From positions 9,796,001 through 9,860,000 of the forward strand of contig CP075496.1 in NCBI GenBank assembly GCA_021613535.1: 64,000 nt of DNA, in the 5' to 3' direction. The stretch's first letter is position 1. Every line of letters begins with the position of its first letter. The notes under the pieces were generated by a model, which worked only from the letters and a program-made list of their open reading frames with translations, made no database searches and had not been told where the DNA came from. Both the position numbers and the translations under genes were made by a program. Shown here piece after piece: positions 44,937 to 56,475 of the stretch. The stretch is from Adineta vaga (lineage: Eukaryota > Rotifera).

Positions 44937-47376
44937 ATGGTCATGTCTGTTATTTTTGCAACAACTTCGAAAAACGCTTCTTTACGCATTCACAATGGAT
45001 ATTCTTATATTAAAGATCGTGAAAATGCTCAATCTACAATATCTGATGTGGGAAAAGCTTTAAATCAGATGAAGTCAAGAAAAGCTCCGGGAAATGATGA
45101 AATTACTGCTGATCTTCTTAAAGCTGGTGGTGAACCTGTTATTAGGTGGTTACATGAAAGTTTTTAATGATATATGGAAGCAGGAAGAAATGGTAGAGGA
45201 ATAGAATTTAGCAGTTTTGATTGAACTATTTAAAAAAGGTGACAAACAACTATGTGACAACTACAGAGGTATCTCACTTCTCAATGTGACTAGTAAAATC
45301 TTTTCACGTATTATTTTAAATTGTATAAAACTATTGGTAGATCGTCAATTATTGGAAGCACAGTCTGGCTTCAGATCTAACAGATCTACAATTGATCAAA
45401 TATTTACATTAAAACTATGCATGGAAAAATTTAGAGAATTTAATAAACCCTTATTCACATGTTTTATTGATATATCGAAAGCGTATGATTCTGTTAATCG
45501 TGATCTACTATGGAAAGTATGCAGAAAATATGGAATATCAGAAAAACTAGGTAATCTTTTAAAAATGCTTTATACAAATTCAAAAGCGAAGGTTAAAATA
45601 AATGGTGATTTCTCGCATAGTTTCGAAATTTATAATGGAGTAATGCAAGGAGGAATCCCATCTCCAATTTTATTCAACATTTTATTTGACTTTATCATTA
45701 GAAAAGTTATTGAAGAAGCAAATGTAACAGATGTACAATTTTCTTATGGAAGAAATGATTTTTTCCATAGTACAAAAGAAAAGCATTTGAATTATGACAT
45801 TTTGGCGGTACTATATGCAGACGATTTAGTCGTTATGTGTGAAACCCCCAATGATTTAGAGACATTCATTGAAACTTTTGAAAAAATTACTCAAGAATAT
45901 GGGTTATCAATGAGTGTGAAGAAAACGTGTATTATGACATTGAAACAACTGAAAGTTGATCAAAATAATAAAATAATACCCAACCGCGAAGTTGATCAAC
46001 CTGCTTTTGATATTAATATTAGAAACCAGAAGGTAGAAACTGTAGAATTTTGCACTTATTTAGGTTGTGATATATTAAGAGATCAAAAACCTGGTATGGA
46101 AATCAATACAAGATTAGTGAAAGCAGCCACAGCTTTCAATATGTTACGTAGTGTTGTATGGTATAGAAAGATGATTTCAATCAACTCTAGATTGAAAATT
46201 TATAGAGCATGTGTACTTCTAGCGCTGCTGTACGGAAGTGAAACGTGGTCAATAGCTAAAACACATGAACAAAGAGTTAACACGTTTTATATGAAGTGTC
46301 TCAGAATAATTATTGGTGTAAATTTAGGTGACCCGATGTCAAATGATAAAAATTTAGAAATCACTAGGCAACCACCAATTGAACAAATTATACGTCGAAA
46401 TAGATTAAGGTGGTTTGGCCATGCCATCAGAATGATGAACAGTGATAATGAACCATCAGTGGTGAAAAAGATCACATTCTCTTATTTCCCAGAAGAGAAA
46501 CGTCCTGGTATTATTGGGATTAGGAAGAGTTGGGAAGATAAAATGAAAGAAGATATTGATTACTGTCATGTTAAAAATTGGAGGAAAGATTCTCTAAATA
46601 GAGATCACTGGAGGGAATTGATTAACAAAAATGTACAGAGTGGACCTATAGCAGAGAACGAATGCACGCAACCAAATGCTATTATAAAGTCTGTGAAGGA
46701 CATAATAAAATTATTGGGTAACGAGATTATTCGAACAAATTCACTCAAATTCCTCCACTTCTGAAGGATATAGTTTGGTTATCGGGTAACGAGATTATCT
46801 GGTCTTATGTATTTCGTTACCCTGTTGGGTATTTAGACGTTCAACTCTGGATACCCAGTGTAATGACATTATGACAGCTATGCTACAAATATAAACAACG
46901 AGCTGTAAATCGAAGAAATGATGACTTGAGGGTGTATCTCACGGGTTGCTCAAAAGAAAAGTAACAGAAATTCTTGTTAAAAATGCCAATAATTATTATT
47001 TTTGTCCTGGATGTGGAATCCAATTTAAACCTCAAGGAATTACAAATCATGTAAAGGCGTGTGTTAATGCTCAGGTTTGGTGAAAGAACAACAAAATTAA
47101 ATAATTGGAAATGATCTTCATGTGATTATAAAGACACCTTCTGAATGTTGTAAGTATGGTTCATGAAGGAGCCTATTTAAAGCCGGTTTACCGTAGGGTG
47201 GTCTCCTGATCCTCATGCTTTTATCACCAGTCGAGTTCCGACAATACAGTCATCAAAGAAGACAAAAACTTAAACTTCGCTAATAAATCATTTTTTGCGT
47301 GTTTTGGTTTTTTGTATTCTTCTCACCCTACACCGGAAACGGTAGCGGGTCTAACTAACTAACTAACTAACTAACA
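44937..47376 (+). mobile_element. 5'-truncated, frame-broken non-LTR retrotransposon
   Basis: Reverse transcriptase frames begin at 44937 (SRKAPGNDEITADLLKAGGE) and stop at 45165-45167. The coding sense continues one frame over as NDIWKQEEMVEE, meets an in-frame TAG at 45202-45204, then runs open 45217-46764. Catalytic YADD is at 45814-45825, with GGIPSP before it and the usual LLYGSETW thumb region after. A later frame (46939-47083) encodes a CPGCGIQFKPQGITNHVKAC zinc knuckle of the C-terminal type. A (CTAA)n tail at 47351-47375 marks a 3' end. The endonuclease domain is missing. Resembles RTE/Jockey-like LINEs; the clade is not certain. Confidence 0.8.
45217..46764 (+). pseudogene. Reverse transcriptase fragment of the LINE
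   Basis: Open frame of 515 codons holding the RT palm and thumb: FIDISKAYDSV (motif A Asp), GVMQGGIPSPILFNIL (motif B), LAVLYADDLVVM (motif C), then FCTYLG and the LLYGSETW thumb. The catalytic Asps are intact, but the frame lacks the RT start, which is separated by a frameshift and a TAG, so no full polyprotein can be made. Confidence 0.8.
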
Positions 47377-47419
47377 CTTCTGTTCATTGTCTATCTCGAA
47401 AGAGTAATGGATTAAGCAA

Positions 47420-48247
47420 CATCAAAAACTAACGGAATCAACGTCAGTGGAACAGTTATCAATAATCTAAGATTTGATGATGGTATTGATCTTCTGAGCG
47501 AAGCTCTTACCTCACTCCAGGATCAAATTGAACGACTCACAAAAGTGGCAGAAGAAGGTGAACTTATGATGATCATTAAGAAAACAAAGACAATGGTGTT
47601 TGGTGATGAAAATATTGATCAAAAAGTCGAAGACAACGGTGAAACAATTGAAAATGTCGAAGAGTTCGAATATTTGGGAAGTTTACTAACATGGGACAAT
47701 AATGGCTCAAAAGAAATAAGAAGAAGAATCAACAAAGCAAATGGTATAATGGCAAATATGAAGCATATGTGGGCAACTGGCAAATTAACAATCGAGAATA
47801 AGATAAAGCTGTTGACAACGTGCGTGTTTAGTGTACTCCTCTATGCCTCGGAAATGTAGACATTAAAGGAGACTGACAAACAAAAACTATTGACTTTCGA
47901 AATGCGATGCTACCGAAGAATACTTTGAATCCGTTAAACGGATATGATGAAGAACATCGAAATACGAAAACAAATTGGTGCTCATGAAACAATAATAGAT
48001 GTTACCAAAAAACGGAAATTGAGACTTTTGAGGGTGTGTATGCAGAATGGATAACGACAGACTCCTGAAGCACATCGTTTTCTCTTGAACACATGAAAAT
48101 TCAAGAAGAGGACGACCATGTAGGGAGTGGTTATACGATATTACCGACTGGTGTGGCCACAATTGTAGAGATTTGATTCACTTTGCGCAAAGCAGGTACA
48201 AATGGAAGAATCTCATCCGTACGTTGGTTGGTCCCAACGGGCGCTAA
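47420..48247 (+). mobile_element. Second, more decayed LINE (3' RT fragment)
   Basis: Begins in the RT palm as INVSGTVINNLRFDDGIDLL, where the expected catalytic F/YADD has become FDDG. It continues through MIIKKTKTMVFGDENI, FEYLGSLLT, SVLLYASEM and a stop at 47857-47859, then further pieces with stops (CYRRIL, KLRLL), ending in FAQSRYKWKNLIRTLVGPNG and a stop at about 48247. This is the usual C-terminus of RTE-like LINEs. Different sequence from the upstream LINE, so a separate insertion. Confidence 0.7.
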
Positions 48248-48950
48248 GCCCATGGGACATCAAGAAACTCACTAATGCTTTGGCAAAATTTATACGAAAG
48301 TACCAACGGTTTCATATCATCGCGCAAGGTTTGGTAAAGTTCTTGCCAAACTGTCACTGGCTTTGTAAATTGCCCAAAGGTTTGAGAAAATTTACGCTAA
48401 ACTGTGGTGAGTTCTGTATGCTTGTAACTGGTTCATTTAACGAACGGAGAGCACTCAGTGAAAGATATGTCGATTTATATCGGTCGACGTCCATTTTCCA
48501 ATAGACCGACATAGAATTAGATAAGTGATAATATGTGATAGTTAAACTACATCTTATCTTCTTTCCTGTTTAGAATCAATGTCAAAGAATTTGGTAGAAT
48601 GGCCAATGCCCACCCTTAGCAGTATTTGTGAGAGTGCGAGGGGACCTTCGAAACAGATCTTCGAAGAATGTGTTCTGAAATATCTCAATACGGAGCCTGT
48701 AAGGTGATGAGTAAAAGAGAGTGTTTTAATGAACCAAAAGGAATATCAATGCAGAGAAGGTTTCGTAGCTATGGGTTAGTACGAAACCTTTTTCAAGATA
48801 GATTCAGAAGGTTTTTTTTACAGTATCTATGATACTGAACTTTCTTTCTTAGCAGGAAAAAAGTTTTGCACTAAACCTCTGCTATGAAACCTCTTGTTCT
48901 GAAATTTTCCAGTAAGATTCTATCTGGAACCTTTTCTCTACTAAACAAAA

Positions 48951-48986
48951 AAAGGATCTTCCCGTGTATCGGTGGGAAGATCCTTT
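48951..48986. repeat. Perfect 13-bp stem hairpin
   Basis: AAAGGATCTTCCC, a 10-base loop (GTGTATCGGT), GGGAAGATCCTTT. No T-run typical of a bacterial terminator follows, and the context is eukaryotic. Possibly a mobile-element structure. Confidence 0.75.
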
Positions 48987-49079
48987 CATAATTCGGTAAA
49001 AATCCATTTTTTACAGTGTAGTAGATAGCGGATGTATCCGCTACAAACCAAGGTAGTTTGACATGTACCGTGTAAATTA

Positions 49080-49350
49080 TCGTAGATGAGCGCTCAGATG
49101 CCCTTCGGTCGTCTTCGCTGTCAATTTGTTCAACATTTTAAAATGCTGCAATCCTTTTGGTCAGTTTCATAAATCGCCTGTAGCAAGTGTAGGGTTCATT
49201 TCTTTTCGGAAAAAAGTTAATGTCGATCTTTCTCTGGACCTAAGTAACCATCGTGGAAAGTTTGGTCACGTTAGCTATTACAGGGACTGAATGCATAACG
49301 AACAGACAGACAGACAAACATTCTTTATATATATAGATAAATATCACATT
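49080..49350 (+). mobile_element. Likely 3' end of another LINE
   Basis: The sequence ends ACGAACAGACAGACAGACAA then ACATTCTTTATATATATAGA, a form I recall for 3' tails of RTE-like LINEs in many animals. No coding sequence is attached, so it is a short remnant or a continuation of the 47420 copy. Confidence 0.4.
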
Positions 49351-49504
49351 GCAATTATTCTGTAGTTTTTGTAGCCTATGTAATCGGTTATTATATGTTC
49401 TAACGTTTATTGTAGATTATTATTATTATTATTATATCCATATCGTTGAAAATATTGATTATCGTTATTCAGATTATATATTTAAGTGGTACACTCACAT
49501 TTAA

Positions 49505-51367
49505 ATGACACCTACATCAGTAATGCAGAATCATCAACAGTTATTTCTTGAGAAAAAACAATCTTATTTACACGAAAATGCAATGAACTTATGCCGTCAG
49601 CTAAAAGGATGCGGAGTTCATTCGGTGAACAGTATGAAATCAGCAGGTTTCGTATACACTGGAGTAGGTGATACGGCTCGGTGTAGTGAATGTAATCTGG
49701 AAGTGTCAGAATGGACTCGAGAAATGGAACCATTTTCAATTCACTTAGAACGTAAACCAGATTGCTCATTTGTTCGATCTATACAACAAAAAAATGAATC
49801 TATGTTGACAAGTTACATAGAAAATTCGGCCAAACGACATAAATCAGACTTCTGTACTGATCAATGTAATCCACAAAATAAGTTCATGGAATTAGAAAAT
49901 CTTAAACAAGTACGTCGACGAACATTCTCACATTGGTCAGAGAACACCACTCCCCTGAAAAATCAAATAATTGATGCTGGTTTCTTTGCATGCAACGTAG
50001 GTGACCGTGTCATATGTCTCTACTGTAATCTCGTATGCCAACAATGGAATAAAGATAGTGATGATCCTGTAGAAATTCACAAACGTCTGTCACCAAAATG
50101 TCCATATGTTTTACTTATGCTAAAACAAGACGAAACGTCATCAGCATTCGTTTTGAATGGAATGTCAGTAGATAACGTTAAGAGTCAAGAAACTTTATTG
50201 AACAATGTTGGACGCCTTCATTCAAATCATATTGTGTGCATATCACCGTGCCACGCTTCTTATGCAAATATCATAAGTCGACGAGAAACTTTTTCAATAT
50301 GGGACGAAGAGTTGATGCCATCCGCAGATGATTTAGTCAAAGCTGGATTTTTCTACACTGGTACGAAAAGTGCGGTAATCTGTTTTTACTGTAATGGATC
50401 ATTACAAAATTGGAAAAAAAATGATAATCCATTAATTGAACATGTCAAATGGTATCCACATTGTTTATATGCCAAACAATTAGCTGGATGTGAACTTTAT
50501 GATAAAATTCGACGAGAACAAAATTCTCGAGAAGGTTGTATAATTTGTTTCTTTTGTTTAACAGAGTATTAATATATCAAATAATATTCCATTTCAGAAG
50601 TGACAAATTCGTTAATGTCAACAAATTCATCGACTACAAACAACATGAAATTGTATATACCGGATGAGGGAACACTTTCACGTCTAGTTGCTGCCCGAAT
50701 CGATTTGCCAATATCGCAACAATTACTCAAACAAAACTTTAAACAATCAGTTATTAAACGTTGTTGGGAAGATCAACTGCGATTGAAACGTACAGGATAT
50801 TATTGTTTCGCGATATTTATTTATCTTTTGTGTTTCTTTAGAAGATGATTTTATCAGTGATTGCGATTTATACATAGCTTGTATCATTCTACAGAAACAA
50901 ATCGAACATATCAATGGTGATAAAACTAAAATTATCATACCTAGCATCAAAATAAAGGAAATAGAAAACAATGAACAATCAAGTTTGTAAACTAGTACTC
51001 AAAATAATTTCTATTCTTACGCAACTAATTATCTTTAGATACACAAGTTCTTCAACAATTACCATTACCTACATCATCATCATCAACGTCAATACTATCG
51101 AATACATCAAACCAGACTTCTGCAACGTCGGAAAATTCATCGATGCAATCAGTTACATCAACAAATGAGTCATCAACAACGGAAGATACTATGTTGGAAA
51201 CAACTAACGCAGTAAACAATCCGTGTATATCATGTAACAAAGAGGAGAAGCGTTTAGCCTGCATACCCTGTGGTCATTTGGCACTTTGCGTGAGTTGTTC
51301 TCGTACACATCGTACTTGTCCTACGTGTCGACGAAGTATCGAAGCATTCGTCCGTATTTATATCTGA
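49505..51367 (+). CDS. Inhibitor-of-apoptosis protein (three BIRs and RING)
   Basis: Four exons, 49505-50534, 50598-50789, 50842-50982, 51039-51367; 563 aa. Three BIR domains with the CxxC...H...C zinc set. BIR1 about 30-95 (ARCSECN, SIHLERKPDC) lacks the usual starting R..F..W and is partly degenerate. BIR2 about 140-205 (RRRTFSHW, VICLYCN, CP) and BIR3 about 260-325 (RRETFSIWDEE, AVICFYCNGSLQNWKKND) are fuller. A Ser/Thr-rich linker leads to a C-terminal RING: CISCNKEEKRLACIPCGHLA, then CVSC and CPTC. Architecture equals cIAP/XIAP-like proteins; likely binds caspases or IBM peptides and acts as an E3 ligase. The ending FVRIYI fits RING dimer tails. Confidence 0.92.
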
Positions 51368-52504
51368 AAATGGTATGATCGTCTGGAATACGCAAAATGC
51401 CTCCACCAACTACTCGAAAGCATCTTTATTTACCCTGCTAAAACATGTAATATTTATTTTTGTTAAGAAAAAGTGAAAATCGTTTTTCAACCTAATAGAT
51501 TGTTTTGTTCTATTCCTATTGATTCCTTTTCGATCATGCTAAACTAAATGGTCTCAGCTTTTTCGTATCGAATTGCCATAATAAAAATACGAAAAATATA
51601 TGGAAAACTACTGTCCAATTCAATCTATGGACTTGTGAAAGATTATTTCACTATTTTCATTCAAAAACCAAGAAAAAAATTCATTATTTCATATTCGAAA
51701 AGAACACATAAATCTGATACTAACTGATTATTTTTGATCCATTTGAAAAAATGGTCACTAGATTCTATCGACAGATTAACAAGAAGTCATTCGCTAGTAT
51801 CATCTTAACAGAGAAATTTGAGTATATTATCATTAGCTACCTTTCAAAACAACGAGACGACCAATTGAATTGTTTGCACGAATACTATATTCAATCATTT
51901 TTAATGCCATTCTATCCGTTAACGTAAGTACATTGGCTTTTGAAGTACCATCTAACTATGACGGTGCATCGGAGTTCTCAACTTTAATATTCAATGGACA
52001 CGTACAAAATAAAATCCACGATTATTATCTAATATGGTCTCTCTACTGAAGTATAATAGCGTCTGAGTATCGAAAAAACTTTTCTTTGAAAATTCTGCTG
52101 TTAACTTTGATGCTACATTTTTTTTTGCATTTAATTGACAATATATAAGTTGATATTCACATTCATATTTGAATCTGTTGTACGCGCATGTCTTTCGTAG
52201 TTTGATCAATTATTTTAAAGTGTTCTTTCCAACTGTAAAGAGTGTCATTCTTGATGATTTTATTCTTTTTCTTCTAAATAGTTGTTTGAGATAAGTAATG
52301 ATAGTCATATCCACCCTGTCTTGTGATAATGATTCATCTTGGAGAAAACCAAATAAATAGTGAAGTCAGGTGCTATGTTGTTCGTAAACAAATCACACTA
52401 TATAAGGAGAGGTAAAAAAGAAGATAACCATAAGTTTTTTTCTTCGACAATCGGAACATCTCGTCAAACAATTCTCTTCCTTTCTCTTTTGTTTAATTCA
52501 AAAA
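51368..52504. other. Intergenic
   Basis: About 1.1 kb, AT-rich. Minus ORF 51991-52209 shows no domain. The promoter of the TRAF-like gene is likely included; no clear core motif seen. Confidence 0.35.
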
Positions 52505-53140
52505 ATGACTGCTTTTCATGTCCAAGATCAACCCTATTTGACCAAAGATCGTGTTAACGATTTAACATGGTCTGATCTCATCGTATGCTCTCTGTGTAAT
52601 GGGATCCTATGGTCACCTATAGGTTGTCAAACTTGTGATTCTCCTTACTGTACAGCATGTGTCGATGATTATCATAAGAAGCAAAATGATTCATCGCGTT
52701 GTCCAAAGGATACATGCCCAACATACATTCAACGTCCTTGTCCACCAGCAAATCTTCTCGTTTTAAGAGCATTAAAAATTACATGTCGATACAATGCGAA
52801 TGGATGTACAGAAACATTAGTTTATGATGATTTAGAGAAACATGAGAAATTATGTGGTTATCGTTTAATAACTTGCAGTGGATGCGACGAAAAAATTGTA
52901 AAAAACGAGTTTTTAGTTCATGAAGCAACCTGCTCACTAGTTATTCTAACATGTCAAGAATGTAATAGTTTATTTCAACGTCAACATGAAAACAAACACA
53001 CGGAAATAAAATGTTTACGTGTACAATTAAATCAAATTCGAGATGATATGAAGGAAAAAGAACAAAAAGATTCCGATAAAATGGCTGCACTTGAATCACA
53101 AGTACATGATCTAAATGACATAATCAAACAATTAAGGTAA
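52505..53140 (+). CDS. TRAF-type RING/zinc-finger protein lacking MATH domain
   Basis: Single-exon reading of 211 aa. RING-like domain at about 27-73: CSLCNGILWSPIGCQTCDSP, then CTAC and CP. TRAF-type zinc fingers follow (ITCRYNANGCTETLVYDDLE, HEKLCGY, LITCSGCDEKIVKNEFLVHE, LTCQECNSLF), then a coiled coil rich in Lys, Glu and Gln to the end. The MATH domain of true TRAFs is missing. A good donor (AAGGTAAGT) overlaps the stop, and an acceptor at about 53208 would only replace the last residues, so no MATH exon follows before 53480. Likely a ubiquitin E3 or adaptor. An AATAAAG signal lies about 135 bases downstream. Confidence 0.82.
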   Translation: MTAFHVQDQPYLTKDRVNDLTWSDLIVCSLCNGILWSPIGCQTCDSPYCTACVDDYHKKQNDSSRCPKDTCPTYIQRPCPPANLLVLRALKITCRYNANGCTETLVYDDLEKHEKLCGYRLITCSGCDEKIVKNEFLVHEATCSLVILTCQECNSLFQRQHENKHTEIKCLRVQLNQIRDDMKEKEQKDSDKMAALESQVHDLNDIIKQLR

Positions 53141-53479
53141 GTAGACAAATTCATTGATATTCTTATAATACATATTTTCTCTTCTTTCTTTCTTTCTTTC
53201 TCTCTATAGTATATGAACATGAACAATCAATCATCGCTTTTCGACGTCATTTTCAAATGTATTTATATTACTGAATAAAGATTCGTATAACTTGCTTCTG
53301 TTTTTTTTTCATACGATTCTATGTCTACTAGAGTCATCTATTAAAGCGATGTAGAAAAAGTTTCTTCTGTTCTTAATTTGTCAAGAAACAAAAACACATC
53401 ATATCGTCATGAAAATTGTGAAATTACAATACTATTCTTATAAGCACTTGTTTTACTAGGAGTATAGAATGAGTGAATT
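53141..53479. other. Intergenic with (TTTC)n tract
   Basis: TCTTTCTTTCTTTCTTTCTC lies at about 53183-53204. Polyadenylation-type AATAAAG at 53274. No gene. Confidence 0.45.
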
Positions 53480-54535
53480 ATGTCTGAATTTGAAGGTTAC
53501 GGTAAGATTGTTGAAAGTAGTAGTCATTGGGTTTTAGACAAAACTGATAATGTTACATTTAAACGGACATTGTGGTGCGTAACAGAAAAGATTCATGGCG
53601 CTAATTTTTGTTTTTTCTGCGATGATAATGGTCAACATGTTCGATGTGGTAAACGAACAAGTTTATTAGCTGAAAACGATGAATTTTTCGGTTATAAACG
53701 TCGATTATTCAATGAAATTACGCCAAAAATTCAAAAATTGTATCAATATATGCGAAATATTCATTCTGATCTTGATAAATTATATGTTTTTGGTGAAATA
53801 TTTGGTGGCTCATATCCACATCCGGATATACCAGACGTACCAAATATCAATCCCGTTCAAACTGGTATCTGGTATTGTCCTGATATTGAATTTTGTGCAT
53901 TTGATTTAGCAATTTCCATCAATAATAAACAAATGTATGTTGATTATCAAGATGCAATTACTGCTTTTCAACATGTGAATCTATTCTATGCTGAACCATT
54001 ATTTATTGGTAAATACGAAGAAGCAATTGATTACAAACTTGGTTTTAATTCAACAATACCAACTAGACTTGGTCTTCCGCCATTAATTGAAGTAAATAAA
54101 GCAGAAGGAATTGTTATTAAACCAATGCATGAAATTCTGGTCAAAACAACAAAAGGTTCGTCTGTTCGTGCAATTGTGAAAAGAAAAATTGAAGAATTTT
54201 CGGAAGAGAAATATAGTCAAGCACAAAAACAAGAAATTCGAACTGATGGAGAACTGTCTAATATGGATTTATTACGATTTGAAATCGATGCATTAATTAC
54301 AGATAATCGTTTAAATAATGCACTTAGTAAAATTGGACATGTCACAGTAAATGATAAAGAAAAATTAAAAGAATTATTAAATCTTTATGTAAAAGATATT
54401 ATTGATCAATTGTATGAAAATGGCAATGAAGATATGTGGAACAATTTAACGACAAATGAAAGAAATATTCTCACAGAAGAAATAACTCAAAATGCGAAAA
54501 AAATCATTATAAAATACTTGAAAACAAATAAATAA
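53480..54535 (+). CDS. Rnl2-type RNA ligase
   Basis: Single-exon, 351 aa, close to T4 Rnl2 (334 aa). Nucleotidyltransferase motifs in order: motif I TEKIHGANFCFF (the Lys takes the AMP), RCGKRTSLL (motif Ia region), VFGEIFGGSYPH (motif III), EGIVIKP (motif IV) and AIVKRKIEEF (motif V). An all-helical C-terminal domain follows (LRFEIDALITDNRLNNAL to the end), as in Rnl2. Expected to seal 3'-OH/5'-phosphate RNA nicks using ATP. No organelle or secretion signal is obvious. The Rnl2 family is known from phages, kinetoplastid editing ligases and scattered eukaryotes but is not a standard animal gene, so horizontal acquisition is plausible. No introns. Confidence 0.9.
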   Translation: MSEFEGYGKIVESSSHWVLDKTDNVTFKRTLWCVTEKIHGANFCFFCDDNGQHVRCGKRTSLLAENDEFFGYKRRLFNEITPKIQKLYQYMRNIHSDLDKLYVFGEIFGGSYPHPDIPDVPNINPVQTGIWYCPDIEFCAFDLAISINNKQMYVDYQDAITAFQHVNLFYAEPLFIGKYEEAIDYKLGFNSTIPTRLGLPPLIEVNKAEGIVIKPMHEILVKTTKGSSVRAIVKRKIEEFSEEKYSQAQKQEIRTDGELSNMDLLRFEIDALITDNRLNNALSKIGHVTVNDKEKLKELLNLYVKDIIDQLYENGNEDMWNNLTTNERNILTEEITQNAKKIIIKYLKTNK

Positions 54536-54594
54536 GATATGTTTGATAAAGTTTTGTTTTTTCAACGATAACATCGTGTGATGAAATATACAAA

Positions 54595-56475
54595 TTAATA
54601 ATCGAAATGTAAACGATTTGGACATGCTTGATCAATTGCATGTTTAATTGTAAAATCTTTCAAACCAATTTCACATAGATTAGCTATTGTCCAGAGTTTA
54701 TGAAGAACAAATTCATTCTAAAGAATGAGAAATTTATTTGTGAAGAAGAAATGAGAAAGTTCCCTTTTGTAATCATACTTGAAGATCGAAGCACTTTTTG
54801 TGAACATGCTGTGTAACTGATTTATAGCAAATATGTTGAGTAAGTTTCATTCGTTTTTGTGTCATTTCTTCGAAAGAATGAATACTATTTATTGATAAAG
54901 AAAGAAGAACAATCTGTTCAAGATGATTCTCAATGATTTGTTTATCCTATACGTTTCAAATAAGATTTTTTTGATGAACCGAAAAAAACAGTTTTTTTAT
55001 TACTTACATGAAGTGTTTGAGCAAGTTGTTTTTCTAATTGTTGTCGTTCGATAGAATTTTCTTTACTCGTAGCTACACGATGAGATAGAATTGAAATACG
55101 AACATTTTCCATTAGAACCGCATCACGCTTTAAAAACAAAACATCTGATTATCTTTTCTTTATGAAATTATCTCGTACTTTAAGCCAACTATTGTAATGA
55201 TTTAAAAGTATACTTTCTTTGGATGATTGAGTTTTATTACCTTGAAACTCATCAATATTATGACTTTTGCCCAATTCCTAGATACGAAAGTACATAATTT
55301 TCTTTCTCAAATATAACGTTTTCTTCCTTCGTCTTACGAGATCACCATATTGCATAACATGACTTTCATGAGTTTTTCGTTTAGTGATCAAATACTGATC
55401 GTACAATGTTTCTTTCGATGATTTTTTCTCATCGGAATTTTCCATCCATGCAACAGAATAGCAATCACCTAAATAAGTTGCACGTTTATTATCAAGATAG
55501 CATGCATAAGATGATTCCTCAGCATTGGATGCTGTAGTAGCATAGACATTGATATTATTCGGTAAGATATTTTCAAGCATAGAACCAGATTCACATGCTT
55601 CAATATAAATAACCATCTATTTCATTGAAATAGGAATTATGCAAAGGAAATAGGATGGAAATCTTATATTTACTTGTTTGTATTTTTTCGCAGTATACAT
55701 TTTTGCAATTGTTGTATTTAAATCAGTCGCATAAAGCTATAACAATGAATATATATGTTTAATCATGGATTTTTTTGAAAAGCATAAGAAAGTAAAAACT
55801 TACTACACTACTTGGAAAAGCTACGAGACCTAAAAAAAGAAAATAATTGTATTCAATTTTGAGAAAGAACTAAACGTATTTACCAATGGCACCATGATCA
55901 GTAAAATAAACAAATACGTTATCATCAGGACCACTAGAAAATAAATATTAAAACAAATCAATATCATTAGTAGAATTACCTTTCGATAACTTTACCACTA
56001 CCAATTCCTTGCATAGCTGTTTTATTTCCAAGTAATATATTGATAAAATTCTCTGGTGTTACTGTCTGTTATGAAAATATAGACTGCATTGCAAATTATT
56101 TAGAAAGAAAAATCTTACTGCGCCTGTATAATCTTTTGGAACGCCATGATATACATCATGACCATGTGGATGATTGATAATAATACCTTTTGTAGGATTT
56201 CTTAAGGGATGAAAAGAAGAGTTATCAGATTTCTACAAATCATTATAAACTTACGCTGAACTTTGAGCCAAATCATCGAACATCATTACGACAATATTCG
56301 AATCAGGAATACCATTGTTATGTAAAATTTGATATGCATGACAAACATCAGCTTGATGTCGATAATTAAACCATCCATTCGAGCCCGCAACTAATAATGC
56401 CCAATTCGCTGCATTTGTGATCCCAACACACAAAAGTATACTGCTAATAATGATACAAAAAGGATTAAGACGCAT
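54595..56475 (-). CDS. LGMN: Legumain-like C13 cysteine peptidase
   Basis: About eleven short minus-strand exons. Exon 1 is 56475-56255 and the last ends at 54595. Signal peptide [20 protein letters not shown] then [20 protein letters not shown]. Next come [20 protein letters not shown] and [13 protein letters not shown], the catalytic His in YFTDHGAIG, the catalytic Cys in [10 protein letters not shown], and the [18 protein letters not shown] segment (S1 pocket region). A C-terminal prodomain with [14 protein letters not shown] and [15 protein letters not shown] matches the legumain death-domain-like pro-region. Both catalytic residues are present. Role: Asn-specific endopeptidase of lysosomes. 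Exon boundaries beyond the first were not all fixed. Confidence 0.9.

Larger units (their letters stand above)
48248..49504. other. Element-derived spacer
   Basis: No gene. Contains the 13-bp hairpin (48951-48986), a small hairpin TAGCGGATGTATCCGCTA (about 49024-49043), and a LINE-type 3' end (see 49080-49350). Related phrases such as TTTGGCAAAATTTA and TTTGAGAAAATTTACG (48280 and 48381) suggest a degenerate local repeat. Confidence 0.5.

Noticed and set aside
48202-48504. 100-codon plus ORF starting MEESHPYVGW
   Set aside because: Begins in another frame of the LINE 3' end and has no domain.
48951-48986. Bacterial rho-independent terminator
   Set aside because: Stem is right but no U-run follows, and the surrounding DNA is intron-rich eukaryotic sequence.
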